From Trematomus loennbergii (taxonomy: Eukaryota; Chordata; Actinopteri; Perciformes; Nototheniidae): DNA of 64,000 nt. Each line of letters opens with the position of its first letter. The first letter of the stretch is position 1. The DNA lies in contig JAAOOA010000002.1 of the NCBI GenBank assembly GCA_012861695.1, positions 25,522,898-25,586,897 on the forward strand, given 5' to 3'. Below the pieces are notes generated by a model. The model saw only the letters and a list, made by a program, of their open reading frames with translations. It made no database searches and had not been told where the DNA came from. The position numbers and the translations under genes are program-made. Shown here one piece after another: positions 49,619 through 63,298 of this stretch.

Positions 49619-52600
49619 CTTACATGTGGCTAAGACTTGAAACTAAATATTTAGCCCACCTAATAAAGAAATACCGATATATATATATGATGTATTCAAC
49701 CTTAAAATACATAGATATTACTTTGGTCCATTTTACCCAGCCCTAAGTAAATAAAATGATTTAATTCATGCTTTTGTGTTTAATTATTGTGTCTTACCCT
49801 GACAGGGAACCAGGCCAGAGTGTTGCTCTCGTTGAACATGAACATTTCAGACTTGGGAGACATCAGCTCTTCAAACACTTGCAGGAAGAAATCTCTTTTG
49901 TAGACATCCATCACCTTCGTCCTGTCTTCATCAAATTGCACCTTCAAAGGATAAAATAATGTTTTCATTATTAACAGTCCTTAAACTAAATCAGTATTAG
50001 CTCTGATGGTAAATAAAACTTCCTGTCAACCATTTTGGGCTTAGAACTAATTGAAGGGATTTAATCAAGCAAGACATTAAAAAATGCACAATTACTATAC
50101 CAACAACTCCCCTTACACAATCCACTAATTGCTGCTATTGATGGGCAAGTTTTATCAATTGAACTGTACATTTATTTTATTCATATTATTTAAAAAACAT
50201 TTAAAAAATCAATTGGTACTGGTGTTTGCAGGCACTCTACATATTTGTTATGTTTAATTATCTCCAATTACTTCTTAAATATGTACTGTAATTGACATTT
50301 TGCTCCAAATGAAGTCAACTGATTTTACACATAAAGTAAAAAGTATGAAGCAATGAAAAATATGCTTTTAAGTAGCATTGTGGGGAGCGTAGGATACAGA
50401 TGTTGTTGAGTTTTGACCCATTACAGAGAGTAGATCTTCCGATATCTCAGCCTTCATTGCTGTGATTTTGACAGTTTTTTATTTCTTGTGAATCCCACAA
50501 CATATGGAAGTGCAAAACTAAATGGCTGAAGTATCCATAAAATAACTCAGAAACTAAGTATAAAAAGACAAGGGCTACAAAATGTTGTCTCAGGCAACTA
50601 AACATGGCAACATTGTGTAGGTATGTTGTAGTATGTTTACCAAAAGCTCCCTTTTGAAGGCGCAGTGGTCGGCCGCCCCCAGCTGTCTGAAGGTGTCCTC
50701 CACCAAGTGAGAGCGTCTCAGGGTGAGCTGGAAGACCGGCGCGGGGGCGGAGTCTGGGCCGTCCAACCAGAGCTCTTCAGGACACGCCAAGGCCAGTTCA
50801 TGAACGAAACCCTGCACTTTCTGTAATTACAAAACCTTAATATATCTTTATCTTAATAAAGACATCTACACATTGACAGATTGGTTCAAATGAATGCTCA
50901 AAACAAGAAACAACCTCAGCTGTATTATGAAAAATAACTAAATAAGAACTTCAGTAAATTGATTAGAAATGATCTAATGTTACAAATACTGTACCTTTGA
51001 GATAAACGCATGGTAGTTAAAGACTGCCACCTTTTGAACCAGAGTGAACAGGAATGGGTAGCGGCAGAAAATGACGGGTGTCTTGACATCAGCCTTAAAG
51101 GAAATAAATTGATAATAATAATAAATAAATAATTTCAGCAAGAAGCATTTCAACAGAAAATGCTCAGGATAAAATCACAAATAGTTCGGAATAAATGCAA
51201 TATCTCGAAAATGGTAAGATATGTTTTTACCTCCTCTTTGGAAAATTGAAACCAAAGAGCAATGTCCTGATCTAGCAGCACATTGTCACTGATCTCCTCT
51301 ACGTAGAAGGTGCTCGGTGGGACTTTGTAGGACTTTCCAGCTTTGTTGCCTATAAGTAAAACACACGTTTAGCCTCAGAGTTCATTCTGATCACCCATAA
51401 AGATTGAACAATCATTTTTCCGACCTCTTCTGGGAAACGACAAAGCTTTGCTACGTAGAAAGGGCCGAAACATCTGCCTCGAAAGGTAGCAACATTTCAG
51501 ATGAGTTACAGGGCAGACTGTAAAATAAGCTTTCTGACACCAGCAACAACAAAAAAATAATAATCTTTGGGGTTGGTTCAGATAGCGGGGAAAATCTGTA
51601 TTTTTTTATCCTTTCATAAGGATAAATGTCTTCCTTTCATGTTTGGTCCTGAAATAAAAAATGTAATAAAGTAAAACGGCACTCACTTTGTACAGCATCT
51701 TGAGGACCTCCACCAGGTATTTGACTCCGGGGTTATGAGTTACCAGGAGGCCATTCTGAGCATGAAAAAAACACTGATGCACATCGCTCGGACATGCCTG
51801 TTGTTGCCATGTTTTTTGGCAACAACAACGTGTACATTTCTTGATCTGACAAAGTTTTAATCTGACTCAACAATATAATATATAATATACATACAATTCA
51901 TTGTAAGACTAATGCTATGTTAGCTGGCTAATGCTATGTTAGCTGGCTATTACGTTGGTTGTTACTTTCAGAAAACATAAAAAACAGTTAATGATAAAGA
52001 AAAAAGAATTCTGAATTTGTTTATCAGTTAACAATTAAGTAAATTAAATATCATTTATGCATGCTAAAAATCGACTTGTTTTAAACCAATAAACTATTTG
52101 CAGTCTATTGTTGTCCTTGAAAGTAACTTGGATCATTACAAAACCCATAACCTAACAAAATACTTTAGAAAAATGTTGCTGTCGTTTACTTAGTGTATCT
52201 TGAGTCTTCTCCTGCAGATCAACAATATTGATCGCCAGCATCAACACCCCCTGCATGACATTACACTCCTCTTGGAGGAGGGGACACGTCAGCAGAATCA
52301 GTAAGATTTCTGGTGATTTTAGGAGACGGCTTGAATTGAAGAGCAAACCAATCAGGAGTGTAAGATTACCTGCAAAAAAGAAATTGAGATTACATTGTAA
52401 TGTTTAAACAGCATGAATAAGTTTGTGAAAAAAACAATTTAGTGGCTAGTTTGAACCATTTCCATGCATAGAAGGGATTTAGAGCCTTGTGGGTCACAAC
52501 TGTATATCTCAGTTCACGTCTCAAGCAAAAGAGAGTAATGCATGGCGGTAATTCAAACGTCTTAACTGATTGTTTGATCCATGGCACTGCCAGCATCTGG

Positions 52601-55360
52601 TCGAAAGCTTCGCTAGCTGCATCAAGGTCCACAGTTAGAGCACCTGCTTCTGATGGAGGCCCACTGATATCAAAAGCAAAGCATTAAAACAAAGTAGCAG
52701 AACCAGAATGAGTTGATGGAATTCAGAAGATTTTATAATTCTTATTTTTTTAACTCATGAGTTAAACAATAGAAAAATAACTCACTCAGCCTTCGTGAAA
52801 CTTGCAACAAGACTTGTGTTTGTCTGAAACATGGAAGATATTTCTCTGTTGAATGAAAAGAAAAGGAGGGAAACCATGAAAACACTGTATCTACTGCTGG
52901 ATGTATGATATTTTATATGTGCAGCTACATAACTCCAACCGTAATTAAAGTATGAAAATAATGACCTCTTTGCCTCTACGTTGCCATGTGTCATTGACAG
53001 CCATTGTTGAAGTTTAGTCTCATCAAGCCGCCCAGTTATCTGTCCTTTGTCCAAACGCTTAACGACAGACATGAGATTTAACAGATTTAAGCTTTGATAA
53101 AAAAACTAACATTAAATCAAGGTAAAAAAAAATATATATATATATCAAATCTGCAATAACAATGGGCCTTGTGCATGAATGTTTTCTTATTTGTATCTTG
53201 TGTTTGTTCCTGAACACAGCAATAAGATGAAAATAAGAAAATCCTATATGGGATTCACGCAACGTGATCTGACAGCCAAATCTGTTCCATCTTGAGTATG
53301 TTGATGAATTGCGTTTGATCTTACATTTGATGCGTTTGCCTAGCAATTTTCATTCAGCATAAGGGGAAAAGCCCCACTAAAACCATATAAGGGCATCAGA
53401 CTTAACAGTTAAGATCAAATCTGTACTTGAAATGTTTCATGCAATATGCACTGAGTCTCTGAATAGGTGCACATATTACCTGTGGAGGTGAAGTGTAGGT
53501 ACAGCTTGTATTCCACCCAGCTGATATTTTCAAGTCTGCTTAAACCAGGAAAAAATACATTTGTATATTTAATTTATCTCTTTTAGTTTTACACTACTTC
53601 TACCATAAAAAGGACATTGATTAGAACTGCTGTTAACTAGACTTATATTCTCTGCTAAGGATACTATTTCTCCAATATGCCTTCACAAAGCAAATAGTTG
53701 TATGTTGCTATATTAATGCTCTGAATTTTTATTAGGGAACTTACAAATCTACTAAACACCACCCTGGCCATACATACACACCCTTGGGGACGGCTGCCAC
53801 ACCTTCAGTGGTCCATGGAAGAGATACCAGAGTGGGAGTCAGACTATTTTCTGTTCGTCCTGTCCCAATTTGACCTTTGGCCCCATCACCAAAAGCCCAC
53901 AGCTGGCCAGAGGAGGACAAAACCAGTGTATGACGTCTGGGGGACAAAAACAATTGTGATTGTAAATCAATAATTTAAAAAAATGGATAGACGTGCAATA
54001 GGTATCCTTTTTTATTGTAAATGTAATGAGCTAGTCACTCCACAATACATTAAGCCTTTCTTAAATGAAAACACTGTTTTCACCTGCCACAGGAAATGTG
54101 TGATGCAGGTCCATCCAAACCATCCACCAGTCTGGGTTTCAGTTCATTATCAGAGGAGTTGTGACCCAGCTGACCGTAGCTTCCCTCTCCAAAAGTGAAA
54201 ACCTTGCCGTCCTAGAAATCATACACATATCAAAATAAGCAACATCCTAATATTTGTATTATGTTTACAATGGAATTTATGATTGGTTGAAATCTGAAGA
54301 TTCAGTACCTTAGTTAACACAGCAGAGTGTGCTTCTCCACAGCTTATGAAGGAGACACCCAGAGGTCTGAGGGCGGGTACCATGCAGATGTTGAACCTGC
54401 CTGATAAATATGATAAAAAATAGAATAAAAGATTCCCATTTCCAAAATAATTATACATACAAGCTATGATGGTCTGTACAATTTCAATATTGAGGTTAAC
54501 ATTTTAAAAGCCCTCTTTTCTCTGGACAGAAGGCTTTTATTCTGAAATGTTACCAGGCTAAGGTTGTGGAAAATGCAGTGACTCCAACAATGAAAAGAAT
54601 ACTGGCTTGCAATGGGCAGTGACTATTATTTACAAACGAATCCATATTTCTAACTCTAAAAATGACAAAAGCCCTCCACTTGCATGGACAATTTGCTGCT
54701 TGCTGAACATCACATGACACAATTGAAGCACATAATTGTTACCTTTCTCATCCACCCTGTTGAGACCCAGCTGGCCAGATTTATTGGCCCCGCAGCAGTA
54801 CACCAGGCCTGGGAGTGTGAGGAACAGGGAGTGGGTCGCTCCGGCCGTAACCTGGGTAACCGCTACGCCGGTCAGAGCGCGCACCAGGTCAGGTACAAAC
54901 TGCAGCGACACCTCCTTCCCCAGGCCTAGCTGACCATGACTGTTCGAACCCCACGAGAATACATCGCCTCCTGAAAAGTGAAATAATAGACTTTTAATTA
55001 TTTTTATTATTATTTTTTATTCACAAAAATAACTGTAAGACTGTGGGCTTGTTCAGAAGATAATGTCAAATTAATGTGTTTTCCTCTTTAGATTAACCTT
55101 TTGATTTAAAAATGAAATAATTGAACATTCAACATGTATATCCTCTTTTCTGAAATGTGTCGCACCTTTGTCTGCCTTAAGCCCCACTAATTACAGAACA
55201 TTTACTTTGCACTAAATTGTTGGTGGGGAATAGGGAAACTGGCACAGTGATAAATTAACATTAAAATCGAAATCATTATTACACATAACCAAAATAAAAA
55301 ACTGAGGAACAAACAATGTTACTGTTGCATATCATATCAGAAAGATGGCATCAGTATGTG

Positions 55361-56766
55361 CAGGGCCGTATCCAGGATTTCCTAAATACCGAGGTCCAAA
55401 CATGATAAGGGGGTTCGGGGGTATAACCCCCCTGAGATTTTTGGGATTTTCATGATCTAGTAAGGTGCTTTTTAAGTCCTGTGGGGGTCACAAATTGGAT
55501 AATATATTGATTTCAAACCATGTCAGTAGGCTGCAGCATAAATTATTTTTGAAAGTGTAATGCATAAGAATCAGTTGATTGTTACTATTAATGATCTGAA
55601 CATGCAGAAGAGGCTAAAATGATCCCAAAACATTGTCAACATTCCTTTTCCATGTCTCTCTCCTTTCCATAACCTGCAGCCTCTCTTCCATCTTCTTTAG
55701 TCTCTCTGTCTTCTTCCTGTTCATTACTCTCTCTGTCCTCTACTCTTTCTCTTTGTTCAATCTCTCCCTCGTTGTTCACTTTTTGCTCCTCCTCACTTGT
55801 CGCTCCTGCCAGTGAATTAAAAGCAATTCAGAAATTTAGTTCATTTCACTTGTTTGTTTGCATGATTTTTTTTATTTAAATCTGTTTTGTTTGATTCTCA
55901 AAAGAGAACAAAGATGTAAGCAAATTGTGTGGTTTTATACAATTGTATGTTATTATGACATCATAACTGCAATAGATATATGTTGTTTTAAAATTATGCC
56001 TATTGTCTATAGTGTAAATGAAGACTATTGTTATAGATAAATAGATAGATAGATAGATGGGGTTATTAAGCCTACATTCTTTTGTGTGACTGGACCTGCA
56101 GTTCCTCCCTGACTTCCATCACTTTCTCTCTCTCTCTTTCTCTCTGCCTGTCCTGTCTCTTCCTAACCAAAGCTGAGCTTCGACTGGCATAGTCTTTTCA
56201 TTATATCTGATTCAGCGTAAAAATAAAACAATACAATGTTATATCTGCAATGTTTTACTCAAATTGAAATGAAAGAAAAACCATTAAAAAGTTTGTTAAA
56301 AGGTAATCCTTCTGACATTGGATGAATGTAATTAACTTTAGCTCTCTAGCTAGTTTATTTACGCAATTTAAACCAAAGTATAGCCTATAGCTGCAATATA
56401 AGTTAGTGTGCATGTTGTCGGATGTCCACTGACTAACGTAGTGCGTTCACACAGGATCTGCTGGTCATATGATGTCCTGTGAGGAACAGAAACACAAGCA
56501 GCCCACTGGACTCAGATCTCTAGATACCTCATCACTCCTCCACTGCTCCGATACAAGTCCAGGCTGCGGTGGTTTGTTGATACATGTCGTCTTCTGTTTG
56601 CTTTAATCGAGGCTACGTAGTTTGCAGCGCCCCCATCGGCAGTACATGGAAGTACTACAAAGAACCCCGTTTAGTGCAGTTATTTCACACGTTTTGTTAT
56701 ATACACAGCTCGGAAATTATTACCGAGGTCCGGACCTCGGTGACCTCAATGGTGGATACGGCCCTG
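55361..56766. mobile_element. hAT element in intron 3, unit 3 (shared with unit 2)
   Basis: Same insertion as 34855-36254, with the same target duplication AGTATGTG (55353-55360, 56767-56774). Its presence in units 2 and 3 but not unit 1 orders the duplications. Confidence 0.9.
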
Positions 56767-57545
56767 AGTATGTGCATTGTTATACCTTTAGTCAGAGCCA
56801 GAGAGTGGGAGTTTCCACAAGCAACTTGAATCACAAGTATTGGCAGTGGCATCTGCACATGACTGCATGTTGACGAAACAATAGAAAGTAAAAATGATTA
56901 AACCTATGCCTACTTTCAGTGCAAAGTATACATATTCATATATTCCTGCTTAGTGTGAGATCTTACCTTGGTCTGTTGTGGAGTAGATTTGGTAAAAGGC
57001 CTCTCTGTCCGTCCTCTCCTGCCCCCCAGGAGAACACCTTTCCAGATGCACACACAGCCAGGCAATGGTCCTGACCACAAGCTATGGTCACCACATCGCC
57101 CAGCCCCTCCACACGACCTTATACAGGGGGACAGAAAAGAGGATAACATATCATTTTGGAATAACAATATGCCCATCTAATACTAAACAAATCAAGCAAA
57201 ACGGTTCCAAACGTGCTATCAACTATACATGAAAAAGTTACAATGCTCATAAAAAAAATGGTGGAAAGTAGACTACTACTAACTAACTACATTTCCTTAA
57301 ATGTAAAATGTTGAGTTCATTTACTTACTGGTTTCATTGAATGCAATGTTATTCTTTTACAATGTAGGTCATCTTGAATGCAGGACTATATTACACTGTA
57401 TTTTTTTACTTTAAATTATCTTAATTATTGTACTGCCACTAATTCCTACAAACCCGAATACATCACTGTAATGAATGTTCCAATTTCCCATCTGCACTTG
57501 AACATCACGCATAACTTTCGTTGTCTTCACTGACAAGGGGTAAAC

Positions 57546-57556
57546 GAAACTGAAAC
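57546..57556 (+). promoter_or_regulatory. ISRE-like motif in intron 1, copy 3
   Basis: Same motif and context as at 13306 and 37035, about 300 bp from the copy 3 exon 1 donor. Confidence 0.35.
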
Positions 57557-58775
57557 GTAGCACAGCTGATTGAGCTGCACAACAAGTTCATTTATGGATT
57601 TCGATGCAGGCTCATAAGATAATGATTAAACACAAGATAAAGTAAATGTAATTGTCTTGAAAGACGAAGAACCATCAGATATTCGTCATCATATATCCTC
57701 AAAATATATTCTCAAATATATTCAATTTAGATAAAAAAATGTCATGATAAAAAACACTTCACGTTTTTACTAAAGTACTAACTGTCTAAGTTGTTATTAT
57801 TTTATGGGCTACTACATGGCTATTTCTTGTTATGTCGAGATTCTGCAGCCTACCTGTTGTTCTCCCATCTTTACGGTTCTTCTTTCGTCCAAGTTGTCCC
57901 TGAGAGTTGTTTCCACATGACAACACGCCGCCCTCCCCGTTGAGCAGTAAAGTGTGCTGGTCCCCGCAGCAGATGTCGGTGATAACCCCGGGGACAGACC
58001 AGGACACCGGGCTGAGGGCTGTCTGTGGACCGAACTGTCCACTGGAGCTGTCTCCCCAACAGTACAGCTGCACCATCATGTAGTCTCCACCTGGACTCTG
58101 TCTGCAGCATCTGCGCCTGCAATGTATCCCCTCTGATGCTGCCTTCAGTTGCTGTCGGAGGTATCAGATCACAATAGTAAATATGCATTTTTGCTTCTCT
58201 TTCTGTGGGTGTTGCATATTGAGTAGACTTGCTTAAAACGTATATCACGTTAACTAAGTTTGTAACTAGCTTCAATTTGTCATTCATTTTCCAACAAAGC
58301 AAGCAAAATACAATCTAATAGAAACAATGATGTAAGTTATCTAATTTACGAGCCTGCCAATAAGACAGGAAGGCAGCATGAGAGACACCAGTTACCAGAA
58401 GAGATCTCTTATCTTTTAAAAGTCATGTTGACCGAAATGCTGAAACCTAATGTAGCAAAATATAACTAGGTATATCTGCAAAAGGAACAAGTGGATTTTT
58501 ATGTTTAGGGTGTTCCGACCAAATTTAATAGGTTCTCGTGTTGTTTTTTGTCTGACATAAATGGCAGAAATTCTTACAAAAACTAAAATGTGGACCTTTT
58601 AAATACAGAAACAGAGATATAAACAAGGCATTCATTAAACATTTTATTATTACATAGATATTTGTCAAAATTATAGTAGATGTGAATTAAACTGACTCCT
58701 GTTTGGTTTAGTTTCACAGAAATGAAATGAAACTTAAATGCTGGGTGAGGTCATCATTATTGGCTCAGACCAGCT

Positions 58776-58786
58776 GAAACTGAAAC
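58776..58786 (+). promoter_or_regulatory. ISRE-like motif upstream of HERC copy 3
   Basis: GAAACTGAAAC, 697 bp upstream of the copy 3 start codon, at the equivalent position to the motifs at 14793 and 38317. Confidence 0.45.
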
Positions 58787-59984
58787 AATGCTGCCAAGCT
58801 TCCCCAGAAGGGTAGCACCTGTACTTTTTTATTTATACATACAAGTATACACATATACACACAATCAGTTTGTTTGCCATTACATTAGTATTATAAATAC
58901 ATTGATTAAAAAATCCACATTCCTAGGCCAAATGTTTTATATTTCAATCTTAAACATTTTTTTTTTAAATTGCTTCTTCTTTGGCCCATGCTTCACCCAA
59001 GTTTCATGAAAATTGAGTTTGTTCAGTACTGCTGAAAAACAAACAAACAGAACCAAAACAAACATCTTTACAAAGCTATTCATCTTAAGGCCAAATAAGT
59101 CTTTGATACTGGAGAGTTTTTGTTTTCTTATCTAAAAACAGAGGGATGATAGCTCATATATGAGACTTCAATGGTCTTTTATTTTGAAACTCTACATCAG
59201 ATTGTCCTGATTTTCTCTGAGTGACTAGATGGGGTGTCCTGCTATCACCATGAAGTGAAATAAGTCTTTGATACTGGAGAGTTTTTGTTTTATTCTTTTC
59301 TAAAACAGCGGGACGATAGCTCATATGAGACTTCAAAGGTCTTTTATTTTGAAACTATACATCAGATTATCCTGATATTCTCTAATGGCGCATTTCCACT
59401 AAAGCGCGGAGCGCGGTTTAAGCGTGCCGTGCCGTGCCCGACCCGCTTGTGGTTGCGTTTCCACTAGGCGTAGTTCCGGCTAGCTGGTACTTTTCACAGT
59501 TTTTCTGGCTCTCCAAAATCGAGGTTCTTTCCGGGCCAACAACCGGGCTGAGTATGCTAAACTAGTGAGAGAATCGCTGGCAACTACAACAAATGAACAT
59601 ATTTTACCGTGATTTAGTTGTAATACACGTTTCAAAATGATGCCGAAGTAACAACATAGCCTACTGATACCGGTTAGTAAAAACCATGAATTAATGCTTT
59701 GGCAAGTCTGCAGACAAGACGGCAGGCGAAAAACCTTTTAAAATGTGTGTTTTCTGAATGGAGATTGGCTAAGCTAACGTTGTATATGCTCCGACCGTCC
59801 ACACTCACAACAACGGCCTATACAGACATAAATAAACCATCGACTGTATTTGCCATGACACAGACAGTCTGTGGTTTGTACTGCAGCTGTGAGCTCTGAG
59901 GCTAACAGCTAATGGCTGATGTTGGCTTTGTATTTTCGCATTGAAGATGACGTCACGCTCCGCCTACCCTGCGTTACTATAGAT

Positions 59985-61350
59985 CAGGGCTTCTCAAACT
60001 CCGGACCAGGATCCGGATCCGGACCGAACTGCAAATCAATCCGGACCGAACCCTGTGTCCCATTATTATTATTAAAAAAAAAAAAAAAGAATTTCTGATT
60101 CTAGGGCCATACCTATACAAAACATGTCTGTGAATTTTTGCTTAAAATACCAACAGTTCACCCATTGTAGTCATGCCTCATACTGCTCATACCCCTCTTT
60201 TGCAGCCCTGTTAGAGAAACGCGGATTTTGGGTCCTTAGCTTTAAAAAAAAAAAAGAGGAGGCAGAGCTAATGCCTGATCAGAATTCTACTGGAGATAAA
60301 GTTAAATTCTGCTGTGATAAAACGCCATCCTGTTCTACACCACATCAAAGATTATTTCTGAAACAGTATGGAGCTCAAATGTTTTTTCTCTTGCGGGTTT
60401 ATCACAAGGTGAGTTCCTTTTTTTATTTCCTGCTTTTTAAACACATGTGCTCTACAATACAGGTTAGCTCTGAGGGTTAGCGATGCTTGCTAATGTAAAC
60501 AAAGACGAGATTACGTCCAAAACACGTCAGGCATTGTTTCTGATAGCAATTTTCTGTGGGTCCGCTGCCGATTTGACGTCAGATCGGCAGCAAATCTGTA
60601 TCCGCTTGTTGTACCCCTGTTTTTAAAAGATTTGGGTATGGAGGAAAAGAGAGAGGGTTTTATTTTCTGACGCTGCGTGAGTTCCCCGACGCACCGGGGA
60701 CACATATTTATGTATAAAAGACATCACAAAGTGCATTTTGCATGATAGGTCCCCTTAATGTATATTTTCTTGTGTCTGACGCGTTGTGAGAATGAACGTG
60801 CATATATATTTACTTGTGTGCGCGAGCGTGACACGCAAGTGCTTTGACAAAAAATCCATAAAAAAATTTCATCTGTGGAAGCCGTAATACTGTAAAAAGT
60901 ACGACCAATCATTTTAGCCGGCCCGGCTAAAATAACTGGTCAGCCTTCCATCTGTGCACAAACTTATCTCGTGCCCTCATTGGTCATGTGCACGTTCGTG
61001 TGTGTTGGAGGAGGGGCTCTATAAGGAAGTGGCAGATTTTCTCCGGTTGTGTATTTTCAAATTCTAGCGATCTCGAGCCGGTTTCTCAAACGTACCTACC
61101 ATACCTTTAAGAAGGTCCACAGCAACCACAACATGAAACACCCTTTAATTTACTGCAACGACATGTCGGGAAACCCCCTCAAGGGGGCCCCATGCATAGC
61201 GCGCCAAAACTACTTCTTCATTTCAGTTTCGTTGCTCCGCTCCGGGGGTGGGGGGGGGGACTTTACTGGCATTGATCCGGACCATTGACCTTGTATAAAA
61301 TTCACAAGTGGACCTTTACAAAAAAGTTAAAGAGTTAAAGAGTACCCCTG
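59985..61350. mobile_element. Nested nonautonomous hAT, unit 3
   Basis: Same insertion as 41896-42913 with the same duplication CTATAGAT (59977-59984, 61351-61358). The left part of the inner TTAA element is deleted near 60102, and a MITE fragment plus about 150 bp of other sequence is present at 60857-61259. Confidence 0.75.
60857..61106. mobile_element. Truncated TTAA MITE inside hAT, unit 3
   Basis: Right part of the same MITE family, ending at TTAA 61107-61110; the left end is missing. It sits in a stretch of about 400 bp (60857-61259) that unit 2 lacks. Confidence 0.6.
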
Positions 61351-61578
61351 CTATAGATACTACCCCAGTTCCTAAACTGTAATGGAAATGCAGCATGAAG
61401 TGAGCCTGGTCTAACAAGGTCTAACGAGGCCTAGCCATACCGTACTAAGCCGAGCGAGGCCCTGCAGTGGAAATGCGCTAGTTGGGGTGTGCTGCTATCA
61501 CCCTGGAGTGAAATAAATCTTTGATAATTGACAGTTTCTATTTTATTCTTATCTAAAAACAGATGGACGATAGCCCAT

Positions 61579-62985
61579 ATATGAGATTTCAAAAGTATTT
61601 TTTTGAAACTCCTTAAGTTTTACATTCACTCAGTTATAATGTGGTAGTTATACGTAGTTTGTTTTAAATAATTATTGATCACATTATATAGTAGGCTACA
61701 TATTTCTTAATTTAAGCTCCAGTATATGACTATGTTTGGTATGTTTTGTAGGTATATTTGTTATTGACCGAGTAAGCGCTTTTATTTTGAAGGCAGTTTT
61801 TCCAGGCCTCTACCGTAATGCATAGGATATTCGTGCACCGCAATACAACGTGCGGGCTGGCTTGACTGTGTATTCCGAAGTGGAAGCTATCGTGGCTTGA
61901 CTGCACTGATTTTAAGTGATTAGGTCACATGACCTGGAAGTTATTGAAGAAATAAGCTAATTTTTCCATCAAAATATTAATATAAAAATATTTAAAGTAT
62001 TGAAATGCAATAAAAAGAGGTGTGTCCTATGCAGCAAGTGTAGTTATTTGATCCAAGCAGTTATTGAAGAAATATGCAAATTTTCCATCAAAAATATTAA
62101 TAAAACGTATTTAAAGTATTAAAATGTAATACAAAGAGGTGTGTTCAATAATGTATGCTCTCGAGTGGATTTGCTTCACATTCACACGATCGGGAAGCTG
62201 TCGATTTATTAAAAAGAACATTGTTCTTGTGTAATTGAAAAGTCATTTGTTGATGGTCCCTAAGTGAAAGCCTCGTTTCACGGAGAAGATCTCCCCGTCG
62301 TAATACAGCCAGCAGCAGGGGAAACTGACGCTGCTGGCGAGTCCGCGAATGTCTGTCGAATATCCAACCTAAAACTAACTTCACCGCGGTGTTGAACAAG
62401 GCTTATTAAGCTGAACATCGCCACAATTGTTCTGTCACAGCCGAAGTAAAAACAATAAGTGTGGCTTATTGAGTGAGAAAAAGGTTTATAACGCTGTGAG
62501 AATGGGTCTGCGGAGAGCATTTCTCCGTGATCCCAACTTAGCAGCCCGAAAAACGTTTACCCATTTAAACAGTCGTGGTAGATACCTTGTTTGTTTTAAA
62601 CATCATAAATACACAAACAACAATGAATACTTACAGGTTGTGTACCCAAATCTCCCGCTGGTCCAAACAAAGTAGGAACAGCATCGTTCTTCAGTGCCCT
62701 ACGCTGTACATATCCGGCATGATCGCTGAAAGGTTTGTGAAGCTTTGTTTTGTGAAATGCTGGCAGAGGGTGTGGCCTCTGGGTATTCACACGTCACAGT
62801 ACCCAGGAAGTAAACAATGGAAAATGAGAAATCTCCAACGAGGCGTTTTGGGGCAGCATAGACTGTGTTTTACTCACTACAGGGTGTACTTTGAGGGTTT
62901 TTGACTCTGCAGACCGTTTACATGCATAAAAACCTTCATAACACAAGGGGACGGGTAATAACCGGAAAAGCATGACATGGGCCCT
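61579..62985 (-). mobile_element. Old THAP/TTAA-type element remnant, unit 3
   Basis: Unit 3 counterpart of 22205-23644, ending GCATGACATGGGCCC then TTAA, with the THAP-like piece on the minus strand near 62640-62720. Left boundary unclear. Confidence 0.45.
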
Positions 62986-63165
62986 TTAATTATTGAAAAA
63001 GGATGAAAAACTCTAGTCTAAATTACTCTTTATGTGTACTTAATTATACATATTTGTTCCATCTCTAATGTCTGTTCATATAATTAATTTCTCTGTTGTT
63101 GGATATGAATTGGATTTGGAATTCAAATCTAATGTGAGTTTCCCATTTCACTTCAGTCCACTGAC

Positions 63166-63298
63166 CTGTTGAGCACAGTGTGCCATCAGAACGGTCTTTC
63201 CTGTGCACGGGCCTCCTGTCACCACTGTCACCACTAGGGGCGCTGCTCTTCACTCTGCTCCACATAGGCTCTGACTTCCAGCAAATACAAATACCCTC
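63166..63298 (-). pseudogene. P-loop NTPase exon, unit 3 (frame broken)
   Basis: Counterpart of 44614-44738, eight bases longer: a nine-base direct duplication (CACCACTGT) and loss of one G just upstream of the P-loop codons shift the frame. Splice signals and the GGPCTGKT codons are still present. Confidence 0.55.

Larger units (their letters stand above)
45525..58079 (-). pseudogene. HERC5/6-like E3 ubiquitin ligase, copy 3 (RCC1 half intact, HECT half broken)
   Basis: Exons in gene order: 57854-58079, 56967-57117, 56786-56862, 54743-54970, 54309-54400, 54084-54211, 53782-53936, 53480-53535, 52966-53057, 52786-52845, 52518-52663, 52190-52369, 51687 to about 51765 (truncated exon 13), 51231-51349, 50995-51093, 50641-50820, 49798-49941, 47582-47748, 47419-47482, 47249-47319, 46699-46881, 45938-46040, 45525-45814. 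Exons 1-12 match copy 2 in length and phase, so the propeller and linker start are intact. Exon 13 has lost its acceptor and 72 coding bases. Exons 14 and 21 each lack one base. In the last exon a single base is missing two codons after the catalytic Cys (45702-45704), replacing the HECT C-terminus with unrelated residues ending at 45525. A truncated, HECT-less RCC1 protein is the most that could be made. Confidence 0.85.
59388..61478. mobile_element. TIR element with GCGCATTTCCACT ends, unit 3
   Basis: Unit 3 counterpart of 41256-43041 with the same ends and the same nested hAT (59985-61350). It is longer mainly because of about 400 bp at 60857-61259 that unit 2 lacks. Confidence 0.6.
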
